Assembly (NCBI GenBank): GCA_041603535.1
Contig: JBFIEE010000008.1
Span: 1 to 64,000, forward strand
Reading direction: 5' to 3'
DNA length: 64,000 nt
Source of the DNA: HB2-32-21 sp041603535
Lineage (GTDB): Bacteria > Pseudomonadota > Gammaproteobacteria > Pseudomonadales > Porticoccaceae
Shown here: positions 1 through 9,350 of the stretch, piece by piece
Position numbering within the stretch: the stretch's first letter is position 1
Layout of the letters: every line of letters begins with the position of its first letter
The notes under the pieces: model-generated
Seen by the model: only the letters and a program-made list of their open reading frames with translations
Database searches by the model: none
Told to the model about the DNA's origin: nothing
Position numbers and translations under genes: made by a program

Positions 1-386
1 AGCTCTTTTTTGCAATACATTATCGTTCTCGATGAGGAGGGCAAGTTGTTTGGACTTTACAATGCCCTTGATCTTGCAGTGTGGTTTCGCACCACCGGTG
101 ATCGGGCGTACCGGGATTTTGCCGACTGGCTAAATCGCGCGGGTACGGGGCGCGTGAAGAACTGGCCAGGTTGCCCGGCTTTGTCGGTAAACTGGATGCT
201 GTCGCCAAGGATATGAGTAAACGAGATGTGCTGCGTAAAATGGAAGAACTGGGCGCTAACAGTTTGCCCGTGGTGGACGGTAGCGAGCTTTTCGTCGGCA
301 CCGTCGAACGCTCTCGGTTGACCTCCAGCCTGATCCTCGAAGTAGCCGATCGGATTGAATCGGGGGGGCGAGTGCTCAGTAATTGA
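1..386 (+). pseudogene. CBS-domain protein, 5' end outside window, interrupted by an apparent frameshift
   Basis: Two reading frames together encode parts of a CBS-pair protein. Frame 1 is open from base 1 to about 216 and encodes a CBS-like beta-alpha unit (YIIVLDEEGKLFGLYNALDL). Another frame is open from about 102 and closes at 384-386; it gives a second CBS unit (DVLRKMEELGANSLPVVDG and following). CBS pairs usually bind adenosyl ligands and regulate a linked channel, kinase or enzyme. The frame must change between about 102 and 160, most likely in the GC-rich stretch near 140-155, and one missing base would restore continuity. This may be a true frameshift, a sequencing error, or less likely two genes. 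The upstream part lies outside the window, so the partner domain is unknown. Confidence 0.5.
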
Positions 387-599
387 GCGTCTTGCCCTGT
401 ACAAAGCAGGGATGAGTTGTGTCCAGTTGTTGCATACTGTCATATTCGAGACGACCATACGGCGGTGCGCTGGTTTGGAACGGCCAGGGGCGGATTTTCT
501 GTCTCGATTTGCCGCGCTGTCAACGCGTTTAGCCTAAGCAATTAAATTTTCCGGGGCAGGTGTTTGTTTAGAATTATAAGCCGTATAGCCCCTCTCAGG

Positions 600-2087
600 A
601 TGTCAGTCATGATGTCCGCTGTGGCAGCCTGCCGCATCTCGGTGGTCGTGCTCGGCGGAATGCTGGTTGTACTACTCGGTGGCTGCATCCTGGTGCCGGA
701 ATATACGCGACCTGCCAATCATGCCTCGTCTGCTGAAGACGCCCTGGCGGCAGATCGGTTGGTGGTCGAGGGGGGCATTCCGCCTGCGGAGCAAAGCGCA
801 GCGCACCGGACTGCGCGCTGGTGGGAAAGTTACGGTGATGCGCAGCTCAACAAGTGGATCGCACAGCTTGCCGCCGACAATCTGGATCTGCGCGCGGCTG
901 CCGAGCGTATGGTGCAGGCCGACGAGCAGGTAAGGATTCAGCGCGGCGGCTGGTGGCCGGCGGTGGGTTTGACCAGTAACGGCGCGCGCAGCTTTGCCCC
1001 TGGTCCTGGCGGTGGTCTTGGTGTTAGTCAGCAGCGTGTCTATACATCCAGCGTCGATGCCGGCGCGACTATCTCCTGGCAGATAGATTTGTTTGGACGT
1101 GTGCGTAATGCGGTGGCGTCGGCCGAGTACAGTGCGCTGGCTAGCGCGACGGATCACAGCGCATTGCTGCAAACATTGATTGCTGAGTTGGTTAGCCGTC
1201 GCGTGGCGTTGGCGCTGCTCCTGCGGGAAATTGCTATTCAGCAGGACATTGTGCAGAGCCGGGCGCAAACCCTGAGTACGGTATCGCGGCGTTACGAACT
1301 GGGAGTAAAAAATGCTTCCGCCGTCGATGTGCATACGGCTCGTGAAAACCTGACTTCAGCGCGTGCGCAGCTGGTGCTGTTGCAGCAACAAATGGCAGAG
1401 ACACTGTTAGTCGTCGATGTCCTGCTGAATCAGCGTCCGGGTGCTCTGCAAGGCGTTGAGACGCTTTTTCCGGTACTACCGCCAAACGATGGCCCACCCA
1501 TCGAGACACCGCTGGCTCTGCTTGATCAGCGGCCGGACATCCGCGGTAGCGAGTTGCGTTTAATGGCCGCCAATGCCGGTATTGGTATCGCCGTCGCAGA
1601 TTTATTTCCAGATCTGACGATTTCAGCCAGTCGTGGTTTTAATAATGACCAGTTCGGCGGTCTGTTAACAAACAGTAACGCCGTGGGTGTGATCGCCGGT
1701 AAGATTTCAGCGCGCCTTTTTGAGGGTGGGCGGTTAAGGGCGCAAATTCGATTGCGGGAATCCAGAATGCGGGAGCTCACCGCCGATTATGCACGGACGG
1801 TGCTTGTCGCCATGGCCGAGGTTGAGACGGCGCTGATCCAGGCGCGGTTTTTGGGAGAGCAGATCGACAATTTGCAGGCTGGCGTAGTGGCCTCTCGACA
1901 GGCTGAAGTTCTCGCTCAGGAGCGTTATCAACGCGGCATCACCCCCTTGCTGGAGTTGCTTGAAGCGCAACGCCGTCGGCAAAATGCTGAGCGCAGTTTG
2001 TTGGCGGCGCAGCGAGCGAGCTGGTCGGCGCGTATTAACCTGCATTTGGCCTTAGGTGGTGACTGGTTGGTCGAGGAGCGATTGTAA
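600..2087 (+). CDS. RND efflux outer membrane lipoprotein (OprM/NodT family)
   Basis: Outer membrane channel of a tripartite efflux pump, 495 aa. A hydrophobic signal ends in a lipobox, LLGGC, predicting lipid attachment to the Cys about 29 residues from the chosen ATG. Two outer-membrane-efflux repeats follow, with family features such as WWESYGD near the start, SWQIDLFGR and, in the second repeat, LLDQRPDI. The frame stays open upstream to a TTG at 564, but the ATG at 600 (or those at 609/612) gives a compact lipoprotein signal. It is followed after 197 bases by the adaptor gene and then the inner-membrane pump, so all three parts are encoded in order. The substrate cannot be read from the sequence. 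Confidence 0.9.
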   Translation: MSVMMSAVAACRISVVVLGGMLVVLLGGCILVPEYTRPANHASSAEDALAADRLVVEGGIPPAEQSAAHRTARWWESYGDAQLNKWIAQLAADNLDLRAAAERMVQADEQVRIQRGGWWPAVGLTSNGARSFAPGPGGGLGVSQQRVYTSSVDAGATISWQIDLFGRVRNAVASAEYSALASATDHSALLQTLIAELVSRRVALALLLREIAIQQDIVQSRAQTLSTVSRRYELGVKNASAVDVHTARENLTSARAQLVLLQQQMAETLLVVDVLLNQRPGALQGVETLFPVLPPNDGPPIETPLALLDQRPDIRGSELRLMAANAGIGIAVADLFPDLTISASRGFNNDQFGGLLTNSNAVGVIAGKISARLFEGGRLRAQIRLRESRMRELTADYARTVLVAMAEVETALIQARFLGEQIDNLQAGVVASRQAEVLAQERYQRGITPLLELLEAQRRRQNAERSLLAAQRASWSARINLHLALGGDWLVEERL

Positions 2088-2116
2088 AGCTCTGGTATCC
2101 CGGTATTGCTGGGTGT

Positions 2117-2157
2117 GGTTTGAAAGGGCCGGTTTGAAAAGGCTGTTTTGAAGATGC
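2117..2157. repeat. Degenerate tandem repeat, 14-bp unit, nearly 3 copies
   Basis: Units start at 2117, 2131 and 2145; the core is ggtttgaaagggcc and its variant ggtttgaaaaggct. It lies between the efflux lipoprotein and adaptor genes. Confidence 0.75.
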
Positions 2158-2185
2158 GGGGATAGAGGGGCAGTGGTTGAGGGAG

Positions 2186-2215
2186 CAGGGCATGATGGAT
2201 CAGGGCATGATGGAG
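2186..2215. repeat. Tandem duplication, 15-bp unit, 2 copies
   Basis: The 15-mer cagggcatgatggat is repeated immediately with only its last base changed. The rest of this gap, to about 2260, is purine-rich and repetitive. Confidence 0.85.
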
Positions 2216-2284
2216 AACGGGGATAGCAGAGATGGAGATCGCAGGGGCGGGGATTGATGTGAGCAAGCGGTGGCTGGAAAAAAA

Positions 2285-3454
2285 ATGGTTAAAATAATTA
2301 GCCGCGAAAATCGGCAGTTGGTGTTGGTGATAGCCATTATCATCGGTGCCATCGTGCTATCGCGGATGCTAGGTGCTACCCGTACGTTGCCGCAGGCGAC
2401 AAGTAATTCGGTGGGTTTGCCCGTTACCGCAACCGAGTTAAAGAAGGGGGCTTATCCGGTGCAGATTCGCTCTACCGGGCGTGTGATACCGCGTGGCACG
2501 GTGTCCATTACGCCACAGGTGTCGGGTCGCGTGGTGTGGGTCAGCGATCATTTATTCGGCGGCGGCTATCTGGTTCGAAATGAAGTGTTGTTTCGTGTCG
2601 AGGCCGCCGATTATGAAAACGATGTCGCTCGCGAACGGGCTGCGGTGGCCAAGGCGCAGACGGACCTGGCGTTGGAGCGAGCCGAAGCGGATGCGGCGGT
2701 GGCGGAATGGCGGGGCTTGAACCCGGCGGTAGAGCCACCGCCGCTGGTGAGCCGGGTGCCACAAATCGCTCAGGCAGATGCCGAGGTGGCGGCAGCGAAA
2801 GCGCGTTTGGCCCAGGCGGAACTAAATTTGTCGCGCACGCATTACCGCTTGCCGTTTGACGGTCGGGTTATAGCCAGCACGCTGGAACCTGGGGCATACA
2901 TACTTGCCGGACAGAGTTATGGCGAAATTTATAACCAGGACTCACTCGAAATAGTTTTGTCCCTGGCTCAGGCAGATTTACCCTGGCTGCGTCGACCGGA
3001 TGAAGTCGACGTCGACATCATTAACTTTAACGCGCCAGATGACGAGTCTGGTGTCGAATCGGATCGCAAATCAATCGGTGGAAAAATCCTGCGGATGGGC
3101 GCCATCCTTGACGATGCGACGCGGTTTCAGCAGGTCGTTATCAAACCCGTTGGTGACGGGAATTTGTTGCCTGGAATGTTGGTTGAGGTAGTGCTGCGAA
3201 GTTCACCCGTGGCAGACACCTGGAAGGTGCCAGCGTCCGCTGTTCAGTCAGGTCAGGTTATCTGGCAGGTGGATGAAAGCGCCACATTGCGTCGCGTTGA
3301 GCCGCAGATCATCGCGACCCTGTCTGATAGCGTGATCGTGCGATTGCCTGTGAACACTGACTCTGTGCTGGTGGTGGATGCGCCCATCAGCGGTGTCATA
3401 GAGGGCGCCAAAGTCGTGGTGCTTGACTCGCAGGATAAGCCCGGCCGTGAGTGA
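2285..3454 (+). CDS. RND efflux periplasmic adaptor (membrane fusion protein, HlyD/AcrA family)
   Basis: Adaptor linking the inner-membrane pump to the outer-membrane channel, 389 aa. An N-terminal membrane anchor (LVLVIAIIIGAIVLSRMLG) is followed by a lipoyl-like half-motif (GRVIPRGTVSITPQVSGRVV). Then come an Ala-rich alpha-hairpin (about residues 115-185), the second lipoyl half (LPFDGRVIASTLEPGAYI), and beta-barrel and membrane-proximal regions. The ATG at 2285 follows an A-rich stretch; an in-frame GTG at 2270 would add five residues. The 3' end overlaps the pump gene by 8 bp, which suggests translational coupling. Confidence 0.92.
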   Translation: MVKIISRENRQLVLVIAIIIGAIVLSRMLGATRTLPQATSNSVGLPVTATELKKGAYPVQIRSTGRVIPRGTVSITPQVSGRVVWVSDHLFGGGYLVRNEVLFRVEAADYENDVARERAAVAKAQTDLALERAEADAAVAEWRGLNPAVEPPPLVSRVPQIAQADAEVAAAKARLAQAELNLSRTHYRLPFDGRVIASTLEPGAYILAGQSYGEIYNQDSLEIVLSLAQADLPWLRRPDEVDVDIINFNAPDDESGVESDRKSIGGKILRMGAILDDATRFQQVVIKPVGDGNLLPGMLVEVVLRSSPVADTWKVPASAVQSGQVIWQVDESATLRRVEPQIIATLSDSVIVRLPVNTDSVLVVDAPISGVIEGAKVVVLDSQDKPGRE

Positions 3455-6400
3455 GGGAGACGCGGGCCGGGTGAATAATCGCTTATCGCTTGTTGGGTGG
3501 TTTGCCAACAACAGCGTGGCCGCCAATATCATCATGGTTTTTCTGCTGGTGGGTGGGTTTATAGCTGCCCGCAGCATGATTACCGAAACATTTCCTTCCC
3601 TGGATCCACGCACCATTACCATCGCTACCCCCTACCCAGGCGCGACTCCCCACGATGTTGAGGAAAGTATAACCCGGCGTGTCGAGGAGGCAGTGATCGG
3701 TATACAGGGGGTCAAACGGGTGACCTCAAGCGCCAATGAAGGTGCTGGCGTGGTAACCGTGGTGATGGAGGATTTTGCCAACCAGAATCAGGTGCTGGAC
3801 GACGTACAAACTGCGGTGGATGGGCTGGTTGACTTCCCGCCCGAAGAGGCCGAGGAGCCGTCCATCATCAAAACCAAGCGGATTTCCAGCATGATGTCGC
3901 TGGCGGTGTTCGGCGCTGTCGATGAACGTACGCTTCACTACTGGGCGGAAAAGGTGGAAAGCGAGATGTTGCAGTTGCCTGAGGTGACGCTGATTGATGT
4001 CACCGGTGGACGCAATCTGGAAATTGCCATCGAGGTCAGTGAAGAAACACTGCGCCACTACGGATTGACCATAGACGATGTCTCTCGTCGCATCGCCGAA
4101 TTTTCTATCGACGTTCCGGGGGGAACCCTGCGCACTGAAGCCGGCGACATACTGATTCGAGTACAGAGCAAGCGCTATACCGGCGCAGAGTTTGCGGATA
4201 TTACTATCCGTAGTCGTAAAGATGGCGCGAGGCTGAGGCTCGGCGAAATTGCAACCATTCGCGATGGCTTTGAAGATACGCAGGTTATCAATCACTACAA
4301 CGGTAAACCGGCACTTTTCGTCCAGGTATCGCGCAGCGATACCCAGGATACCCTCGATACCGAGCGCGCCATCAAGGCGTATCTGGCGACCCTGCGATTA
4401 CCCGTCGGGCTTAATATAGAAATATGGCGGAATTCTACCGATGTGTTGCGGGATCGTATTAGCCTGATGGTGCGTAACGGCATTCTTGGCTACGTTCTGG
4501 TTTTCCTCAGCCTGTTGCTGTTTCTGGATTTGAAGCTGGCGTTCTGGACCAGTCTGGGTATACCTATATCGTTCATGGGTGGTCTATTGCTGGTATCTGT
4601 TACCGGTATCACGATGAACATGATTACCCTGTTTGCATTGATTATCGTATTGGGCATCGTGGTTGATGACGCCATTGTCACCGGCGAAAGCATTTTTAAC
4701 GAGCAGGAGAAAAACCCAAATAATCCGAATGCGGTGCTGGATGGCGTGTTCCTGGTCAAGGCACCAGTTACCATCGGAGTGTTGACCACTATTGCAGCCT
4801 TTGCCCCATTGGTATTTTCGACGGGAGCGATGGCGCAAATCATGCTGCCAGTACCGCTGATCGTTATCGGTATTCTGGCGGTGTCATTGATTGAGGCGTT
4901 TTACATATTGCCAGCCCACCTGGCTTCTACCTCCCGCTGGAGCCTGGGTTTGTTAGCCGCTTTACGCGATAAGACCCATGGGGGCCTGGCGCGCTTTATT
5001 GAGCATAGGGTGGTACCTTCCATTACCCTTGGCCTGCGTTATCGCTACGTTGCTGTTGCGATTGGATGTGCGACCATTATTATTGCGCTGGGTATTTTTC
5101 AGGGCGGCTTCGTGCGTTTTATTTTCTTCCCGCAGATTGACAGTGATCACATTACCGTTAACCTCAAAATGCCGGTAGGCACGCCTTTCGAAACGACCTA
5201 CCAGTACGCGGCGAAAATTCTTCAAGCCGGTGAAACAATGGCCCGTGAAACTGATGCCTTGATTGCCGCGGAGCAACCCGCTGAGCAATCTATTGTCGAG
5301 GCGATCTCGTTCACTGTCGGTAGTCAGGGAGCGGATACGACAGGGCCCATGGCGAGCAGTGCCAGTGCTAATGCAACCAACCTGGCGCAAATCCGCATGG
5401 AACTGGTTCCCGGTGATCAACGGCCATTCTCCTCCAGTGAACTCGAGCGTCGCTGGCGAAAAAATACGCCGCTGATCCCGGGCGCGGAGAGCCTGACGTT
5501 CAGCAGCAGCCTGGTTCGCGCGGGCGATGATGTAAATGTGGAGCTGTCTCACCGTGATGAGCGGGTCTTAGCCAGCGCTGCTACGCAGCTCAAGCAGTCC
5601 CTCGGCTTGCTTGAGGGTGTCAGCGAAGTAGAGGACAGCTTTGAACCGGGCAAACGGGAATATGTATTTGCACTCACCTCGGCCGGATTAGCGGCGGGCC
5701 TGACACCGGTCGACGTCGGTCGTCAACTACGTTTTGCCTACTATGGCGCAGAAGTGCATCGTGTCCAGCGCGGGCGCAATGAACTCAAAGTGATGGTGCG
5801 TTACCCCCAGGCACAGCGGCGAACACTTAGCGATCTTTACAATACCCGTATTCGACTTAAAGATGGCACGGAAATGGATTTGCGCACGGCGGCGGTGATT
5901 AGCGAGCAGCGCGGCTATTCGCGAATTGAACGCGTCGACGGTCATCGCATTGTCAGCGTCAGCGCCAACGTCGAAGAGGCGGTTACCACGCCGGATGATG
6001 TCATTGCCAGTCTGCGTGAAACGGTGCTTCCCGAGCTTCTGGTCGCGTATCCAGGCCTGTCTCACTCCTTTGCCGGGATCAGCCGCGATCAAAGCGACGA
6101 TATGCAGTCTCTACTGCGCAATCTGGTGATCGCGGTGATGGTGATGTTTGTCATGCTGGCATCGCAACTGCGCAGTTACGTACAGCCGCTGGTTATTCTC
6201 AGTGCGATTCCTTTTGGTTTTGTTGGCTCGCTGCTGGGTCACCTGATCATGGGTTTCGATATCTCGTTTATATCCATGTTCGGCATGATAGCTTTATCTG
6301 GTGTAGTGATTAACGATTCTCTGGTGCTGGTCGACTATTTCAATCATCTGCGGGCAGAGCAGGGCCTCGATATCAAAGATGCGCTGATCGCCGCTGTCGC

Positions 6401-6641
6401 CCGTCGGTTTCGGCCGATTTTGCTAACCACCATGACCACCAGCCTTGGCCTGTTGCCGATGCTCCTGGAAACTAGCTTGCAGGCAAGATTTCTTATTCCC
6501 ATGGCCATTAGCATCGCTTTTGGCATTCTTTATGCCAGCACGGTGATTATATTTCTGGTGCCAGCATTAATTCTTATCGCTGAGGATTGCAAAGCGCTGG
6601 GCCGGACGCTTATTGGCCGCCAGCACGAAGCGTCTACATAA
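3447..6641 (+). CDS. RND efflux pump, inner-membrane permease
   Basis: Proton-driven inner-membrane pump, 1064 aa, full length for the AcrB/HAE family. It has 12 predicted membrane segments in two halves, each with a large periplasmic loop (TM1 at NIIMVFLLVGGFIAARS; TM4 at FALIIVLGIVVDDAIV). The TM4 proton-relay Asp pair is present at residues 407-408 when counted from the GTG at 3447. In TM10, where AcrB carries a relay Lys, this protein has Asn-Asp (N956-D957, VVINDSLVLVDY), as in a subset of pumps outside the AcrB branch. The GTG at 3447 overlaps the adaptor stop; a TTG at 3423 and a GTG at 3471 are alternatives. The substrate is unknown. Confidence 0.93.
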   Translation: MSEGDAGRVNNRLSLVGWFANNSVAANIIMVFLLVGGFIAARSMITETFPSLDPRTITIATPYPGATPHDVEESITRRVEEAVIGIQGVKRVTSSANEGAGVVTVVMEDFANQNQVLDDVQTAVDGLVDFPPEEAEEPSIIKTKRISSMMSLAVFGAVDERTLHYWAEKVESEMLQLPEVTLIDVTGGRNLEIAIEVSEETLRHYGLTIDDVSRRIAEFSIDVPGGTLRTEAGDILIRVQSKRYTGAEFADITIRSRKDGARLRLGEIATIRDGFEDTQVINHYNGKPALFVQVSRSDTQDTLDTERAIKAYLATLRLPVGLNIEIWRNSTDVLRDRISLMVRNGILGYVLVFLSLLLFLDLKLAFWTSLGIPISFMGGLLLVSVTGITMNMITLFALIIVLGIVVDDAIVTGESIFNEQEKNPNNPNAVLDGVFLVKAPVTIGVLTTIAAFAPLVFSTGAMAQIMLPVPLIVIGILAVSLIEAFYILPAHLASTSRWSLGLLAALRDKTHGGLARFIEHRVVPSITLGLRYRYVAVAIGCATIIIALGIFQGGFVRFIFFPQIDSDHITVNLKMPVGTPFETTYQYAAKILQAGETMARETDALIAAEQPAEQSIVEAISFTVGSQGADTTGPMASSASANATNLAQIRMELVPGDQRPFSSSELERRWRKNTPLIPGAESLTFSSSLVRAGDDVNVELSHRDERVLASAATQLKQSLGLLEGVSEVEDSFEPGKREYVFALTSAGLAAGLTPVDVGRQLRFAYYGAEVHRVQRGRNELKVMVRYPQAQRRTLSDLYNTRIRLKDGTEMDLRTAAVISEQRGYSRIERVDGHRIVSVSANVEEAVTTPDDVIASLRETVLPELLVAYPGLSHSFAGISRDQSDDMQSLLRNLVIAVMVMFVMLASQLRSYVQPLVILSAIPFGFVGSLLGHLIMGFDISFISMFGMIALSGVVINDSLVLVDYFNHLRAEQGLDIKDALIAAVARRFRPILLTTMTTSLGLLPMLLETSLQARFLIPMAISIAFGILYASTVIIFLVPALILIAEDCKALGRTLIGRQHEAST

Positions 6642-6795
6642 TGCGGGGCGCTGTTTCTACAGGTCTATTGGAGCTTGCGTTGACGGCACGAAGGTTGACA
6701 GTCATATGTAGAGCTGTCTAAATGAAGAGCGCGGAGTAGAGCTAAAAAAATACCGCGAGTCAAGCACAGATATAACGAACCAGGGAGTCGAATTC

Positions 6796-7173
6796 ATGGA
6801 GTGTCCTAAATGTCAGCGAGAAATGCTAAGGCGAACGTTTAACCGTGTCACTGTAGACAGATGCACCGGCTGTTTTGGTTTATTTTGTGAGCCAGCCGCC
6901 ATTGAGGACGGCAAGGAAGTGTGGCTGGCTGAAGCGGTGGTCGATATCGGTTATCCGAGAACGGGGGCGCGTTACGATACGATTGACGATATCGACTGTC
7001 CTGAGTGCAAAGTCAAAATGGACAAAATTTCGGACCCGGAGCAGACACACATCTGGATGGAATCCTGCCCCCAATGTAATAAAATATTTCTCGATGCGGG
7101 AGAGTTTACCGATCTGAAATATAACACCGTTCTGGATCGTATTCGCGGTTGGCGTAAAGGTCAGCGACTCTAG
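6796..7173 (+). CDS. TFIIB-type zinc-ribbon protein
   Basis: A small cytoplasmic protein, 125 aa, with two predicted zinc ribbons. The first starts CPKC at residue 3 and closes with CTGC near residue 24. The second starts CPEC near residue 73 and closes with CPQC near residue 94. Each closing pair is followed by the family's typical FL/GLF and aspartate/glutamate pattern (IFLDAGEFTDL). Proteins of this zf-TFIIB family are widespread in bacteria and mostly uncharacterised. The ATG has a good ribosome site (GGGAG). The gene is separate from the RND operon (154-bp gap) and converges with the YqhA-family gene 16 bp downstream. Confidence 0.8.
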   Translation: MECPKCQREMLRRTFNRVTVDRCTGCFGLFCEPAAIEDGKEVWLAEAVVDIGYPRTGARYDTIDDIDCPECKVKMDKISDPEQTHIWMESCPQCNKIFLDAGEFTDLKYNTVLDRIRGWRKGQRL

Positions 7174-7189
7174 GTCCTGGCCTGCGGTA

Positions 7190-7696
7190 TCAGGTTTTCT
7201 TGGTCATTCTATCGAGTGCGCCCATGGCAAACGCTGACGCCACAAAAGTTAGATGTAAAATGATGTACCAGAGTAATTTGTCATTGCTAATGTTCTCTGC
7301 GTTCATAAATATTTTTAATAAATGAATGCTAGAGATAGCCACGATACTGGCGGCGATTTTCATTTTTAGCGAAGACGAATCCATTTTGCCCAACCAGCCG
7401 AGCTTTTCTTCTTCCTCCGCAACATTCAGCTGTGAGACGAAATTTTCGTAACCGCTGATCATGACCATGACGAGGAGACCCCCAACCATGGCGATGTCGA
7501 TGAGCGACAGGATGACCAGAATCAGGTCAGCTTCGGCAATCGCCAACACGCGCGGGAGCATGTGGAAGACTTCCTGAAAGAATTTTATTCCCAACGCGAG
7601 TAGCGCCAGCGCGAGCCCCAGGTAGATGGGCGCAAGCAGCCAGCGCGATCGATACATGGTTTTTTCAATAACTATTTCAAGCTGACTTATTGGCAA
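7190..7696 (-). CDS. yqhA: YqhA-family (UPF0114) inner-membrane protein
   Basis: Predicted membrane protein, about 168 aa, with strong resemblance to E. coli YqhA over its whole length, including SRWLLAPIYLGLALALLAL, SGYENFVSQL, KMDSSSLKMKIAASIVAISS and LHLTFVASAFAMGALDR. Four membrane segments are visible. E. coli YqhA is 164 aa, so the TTG at 7696, preceded by CAGGA, fits better than the more distant TTG at 7744. The function of the family is not established. Confidence 0.88.
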   Translation of the reverse strand: MPISQLEIVIEKTMYRSRWLLAPIYLGLALALLALGIKFFQEVFHMLPRVLAIAEADLILVILSLIDIAMVGGLLVMVMISGYENFVSQLNVAEEEEKLGWLGKMDSSSLKMKIAASIVAISSIHLLKIFMNAENISNDKLLWYIILHLTFVASAFAMGALDRMTKKT

Positions 7697-7992
7697 GCTG
7701 TGGCATCCTGTGTGGGTAGAGTTTGCGTTACATCGCCGCGCCAAAGCACGGCGAGTGCGATTCTACTAGCGTCTATGTCAGAGTGCTACCTGTCGACGTA
7801 GATGCTGATAACTGCCGACAACCTGATATGACTGCTCAGGCAAAGCTGAACAGGGAAAACCGATTTGCCATAAGCAGGTCTGATTAAGGCCGGGCTCTGG
7901 TTGGCTCGGGAGAACAGGCCGGATCGCGCGAACAGGGCGGCTTAGCCCGCCTGCCTCGTAGGCGCGGGGCAGGGGCTTTAGGCGCGGGGATG

Positions 7993-9189
7993 TCAGGGCT
8001 GGGGTGGGGTGAAATTGAACAGGCGTGCTGCATTGGCCCCCAACAGCTTTTTGCGGGTTTCCGATTTCAGATGACCCATGGTGCGTTCTATGGCTTCTGC
8101 GGAGTGGGGCCAGGTGCCTTCATGATGCGGGTAGTCATTGGCCCACAGAAAATTGTCGACCAGGCCAGCGCCTTCCACCAGCGCCAAACCCGCCGGATCT
8201 TCCTGGAAGCTTGAAAAGCCATGGGCGCGATAGTAGTCGCTGGGCAGGCCCTGTAGCTTTGGTCGCGCCCACATATGGTGTTTTTTGTAGGCTTCGTCCA
8301 TGGCATTGAGCGCCCACGGAATCCAGCCAATACCCGCTTCGATGGTGGCGAACTTCAATTTCGAGTACTTTTCGAGGACACCGGATGCACACAGGCTGGC
8401 AACCGGTTCAATGGTCGGGGACAGGGAATGGGAAACATAATTGATGACTGCGCCGCCATTACCTCTGGCGGCCCGCGGGTCACGACCGGTGGAAATATGA
8501 AAGGTGATCGGCAGGCCGGTTTCTTCAATCAGCGCCCACATAGGGTCAAATATTGGTAAGTTGTAGTTGGGGTCATCATGGTGGTGAGCCCCGAATACGG
8601 GCTTGCATGGCAGGCATAAACCCTTGAAACCGAGCGCCGCGCAGCGCTCGATTTCTGCCATGCCGGTTTCGATATTCGACGTGGTAATACAGGCCATTGG
8701 TGCGAGACGATCGTTGTAGGGGCCAAATAACTCCCAGGCCCAGTCGTTCCACACGCGGCACATCTCTGTCGCAAAGGCGGCATCGTTGGTGGCCCACATC
8801 ATCAGGCCTTTGTTGGGGAAGAGGACTTCCGCATCGACACCGTCCATTTTCAGATCAGCCAGGCGACCTTCCGGCAACTTGCCAGCTTTATTGCGGGCCA
8901 GGTCTTCGCCGACAAAGGCATGTTCGCGAATTTTTACCCGGCGAGAACCTTCAGATAAGGTCCATTTCTCGCCTTTTTCATCAACTTCTACCCGTGGCAG
9001 GCGAGACCTGTATTTTTCTGCGACCCGGTCGCTAAATAAATTGGGTGGTTCGTTAACATGACCATCAGCGGAAACAATAAACAGCTTGTTGGGGTCATCG
9101 GCCCGCGCAGTTTGCGGCCAGCCCTCGGCACCAGGTGTTTCGAGACGCCACAGGTTGGGCTCATTGATCTCGATGTTGCTCTGTTCCAT
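7993..9189 (-). CDS. Amidohydrolase_2-family metal-dependent hydrolase/decarboxylase
   Basis: TIM-barrel metalloenzyme, 398 aa, of the family that includes ACMS decarboxylase and aromatic-acid decarboxylases. The first strand carries SADGHVNEP (Asp-x-His metal site), followed by a barrel His in PITFHISTGRD and the late catalytic Asp in WANDYPHHEGTWP. In this family the products are often decarboxylated or hydrolysed ring-cleavage intermediates. The ATG has AGAGG about 8 bases upstream. The next genes on the same strand, upstream at 9351-10984, encode a DUF35 protein and a thiolase-like aldolase, so a shared catabolic role for cyclic or aromatic substrates is likely. The substrate is not recognisable. 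Confidence 0.85.
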   Translation of the reverse strand: MEQSNIEINEPNLWRLETPGAEGWPQTARADDPNKLFIVSADGHVNEPPNLFSDRVAEKYRSRLPRVEVDEKGEKWTLSEGSRRVKIREHAFVGEDLARNKAGKLPEGRLADLKMDGVDAEVLFPNKGLMMWATNDAAFATEMCRVWNDWAWELFGPYNDRLAPMACITTSNIETGMAEIERCAALGFKGLCLPCKPVFGAHHHDDPNYNLPIFDPMWALIEETGLPITFHISTGRDPRAARGNGGAVINYVSHSLSPTIEPVASLCASGVLEKYSKLKFATIEAGIGWIPWALNAMDEAYKKHHMWARPKLQGLPSDYYRAHGFSSFQEDPAGLALVEGAGLVDNFLWANDYPHHEGTWPHSAEAIERTMGHLKSETRKKLLGANAARLFNFTPPQP

Positions 9190-9209
9190 GTTTGCTGCCT
9201 CTTTTTTAT

Positions 9210-9259
9210 GGTGGGGCGAACTGTGGGCTGAATTGCGGGTTTAAAGGGTGGGGCGAACT
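9210..9259. repeat. Direct repeat of 13 bp, 37 bp apart (start to start)
   Basis: The sequence ggtggggcgaact occurs at 9210-9222 and again at 9247-9259, in the gap between the amidohydrolase and DUF35 genes. Confidence 0.7.
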
Positions 9260-9350
9260 ACCAGGGGTTTGGCGTTGCCAAGTAAGTGCTGATGCGCAGC
9301 TATCTCCTTGTAGACCTTTTTCCATTAAGCAATCGTGTTTCCGCTAATGA

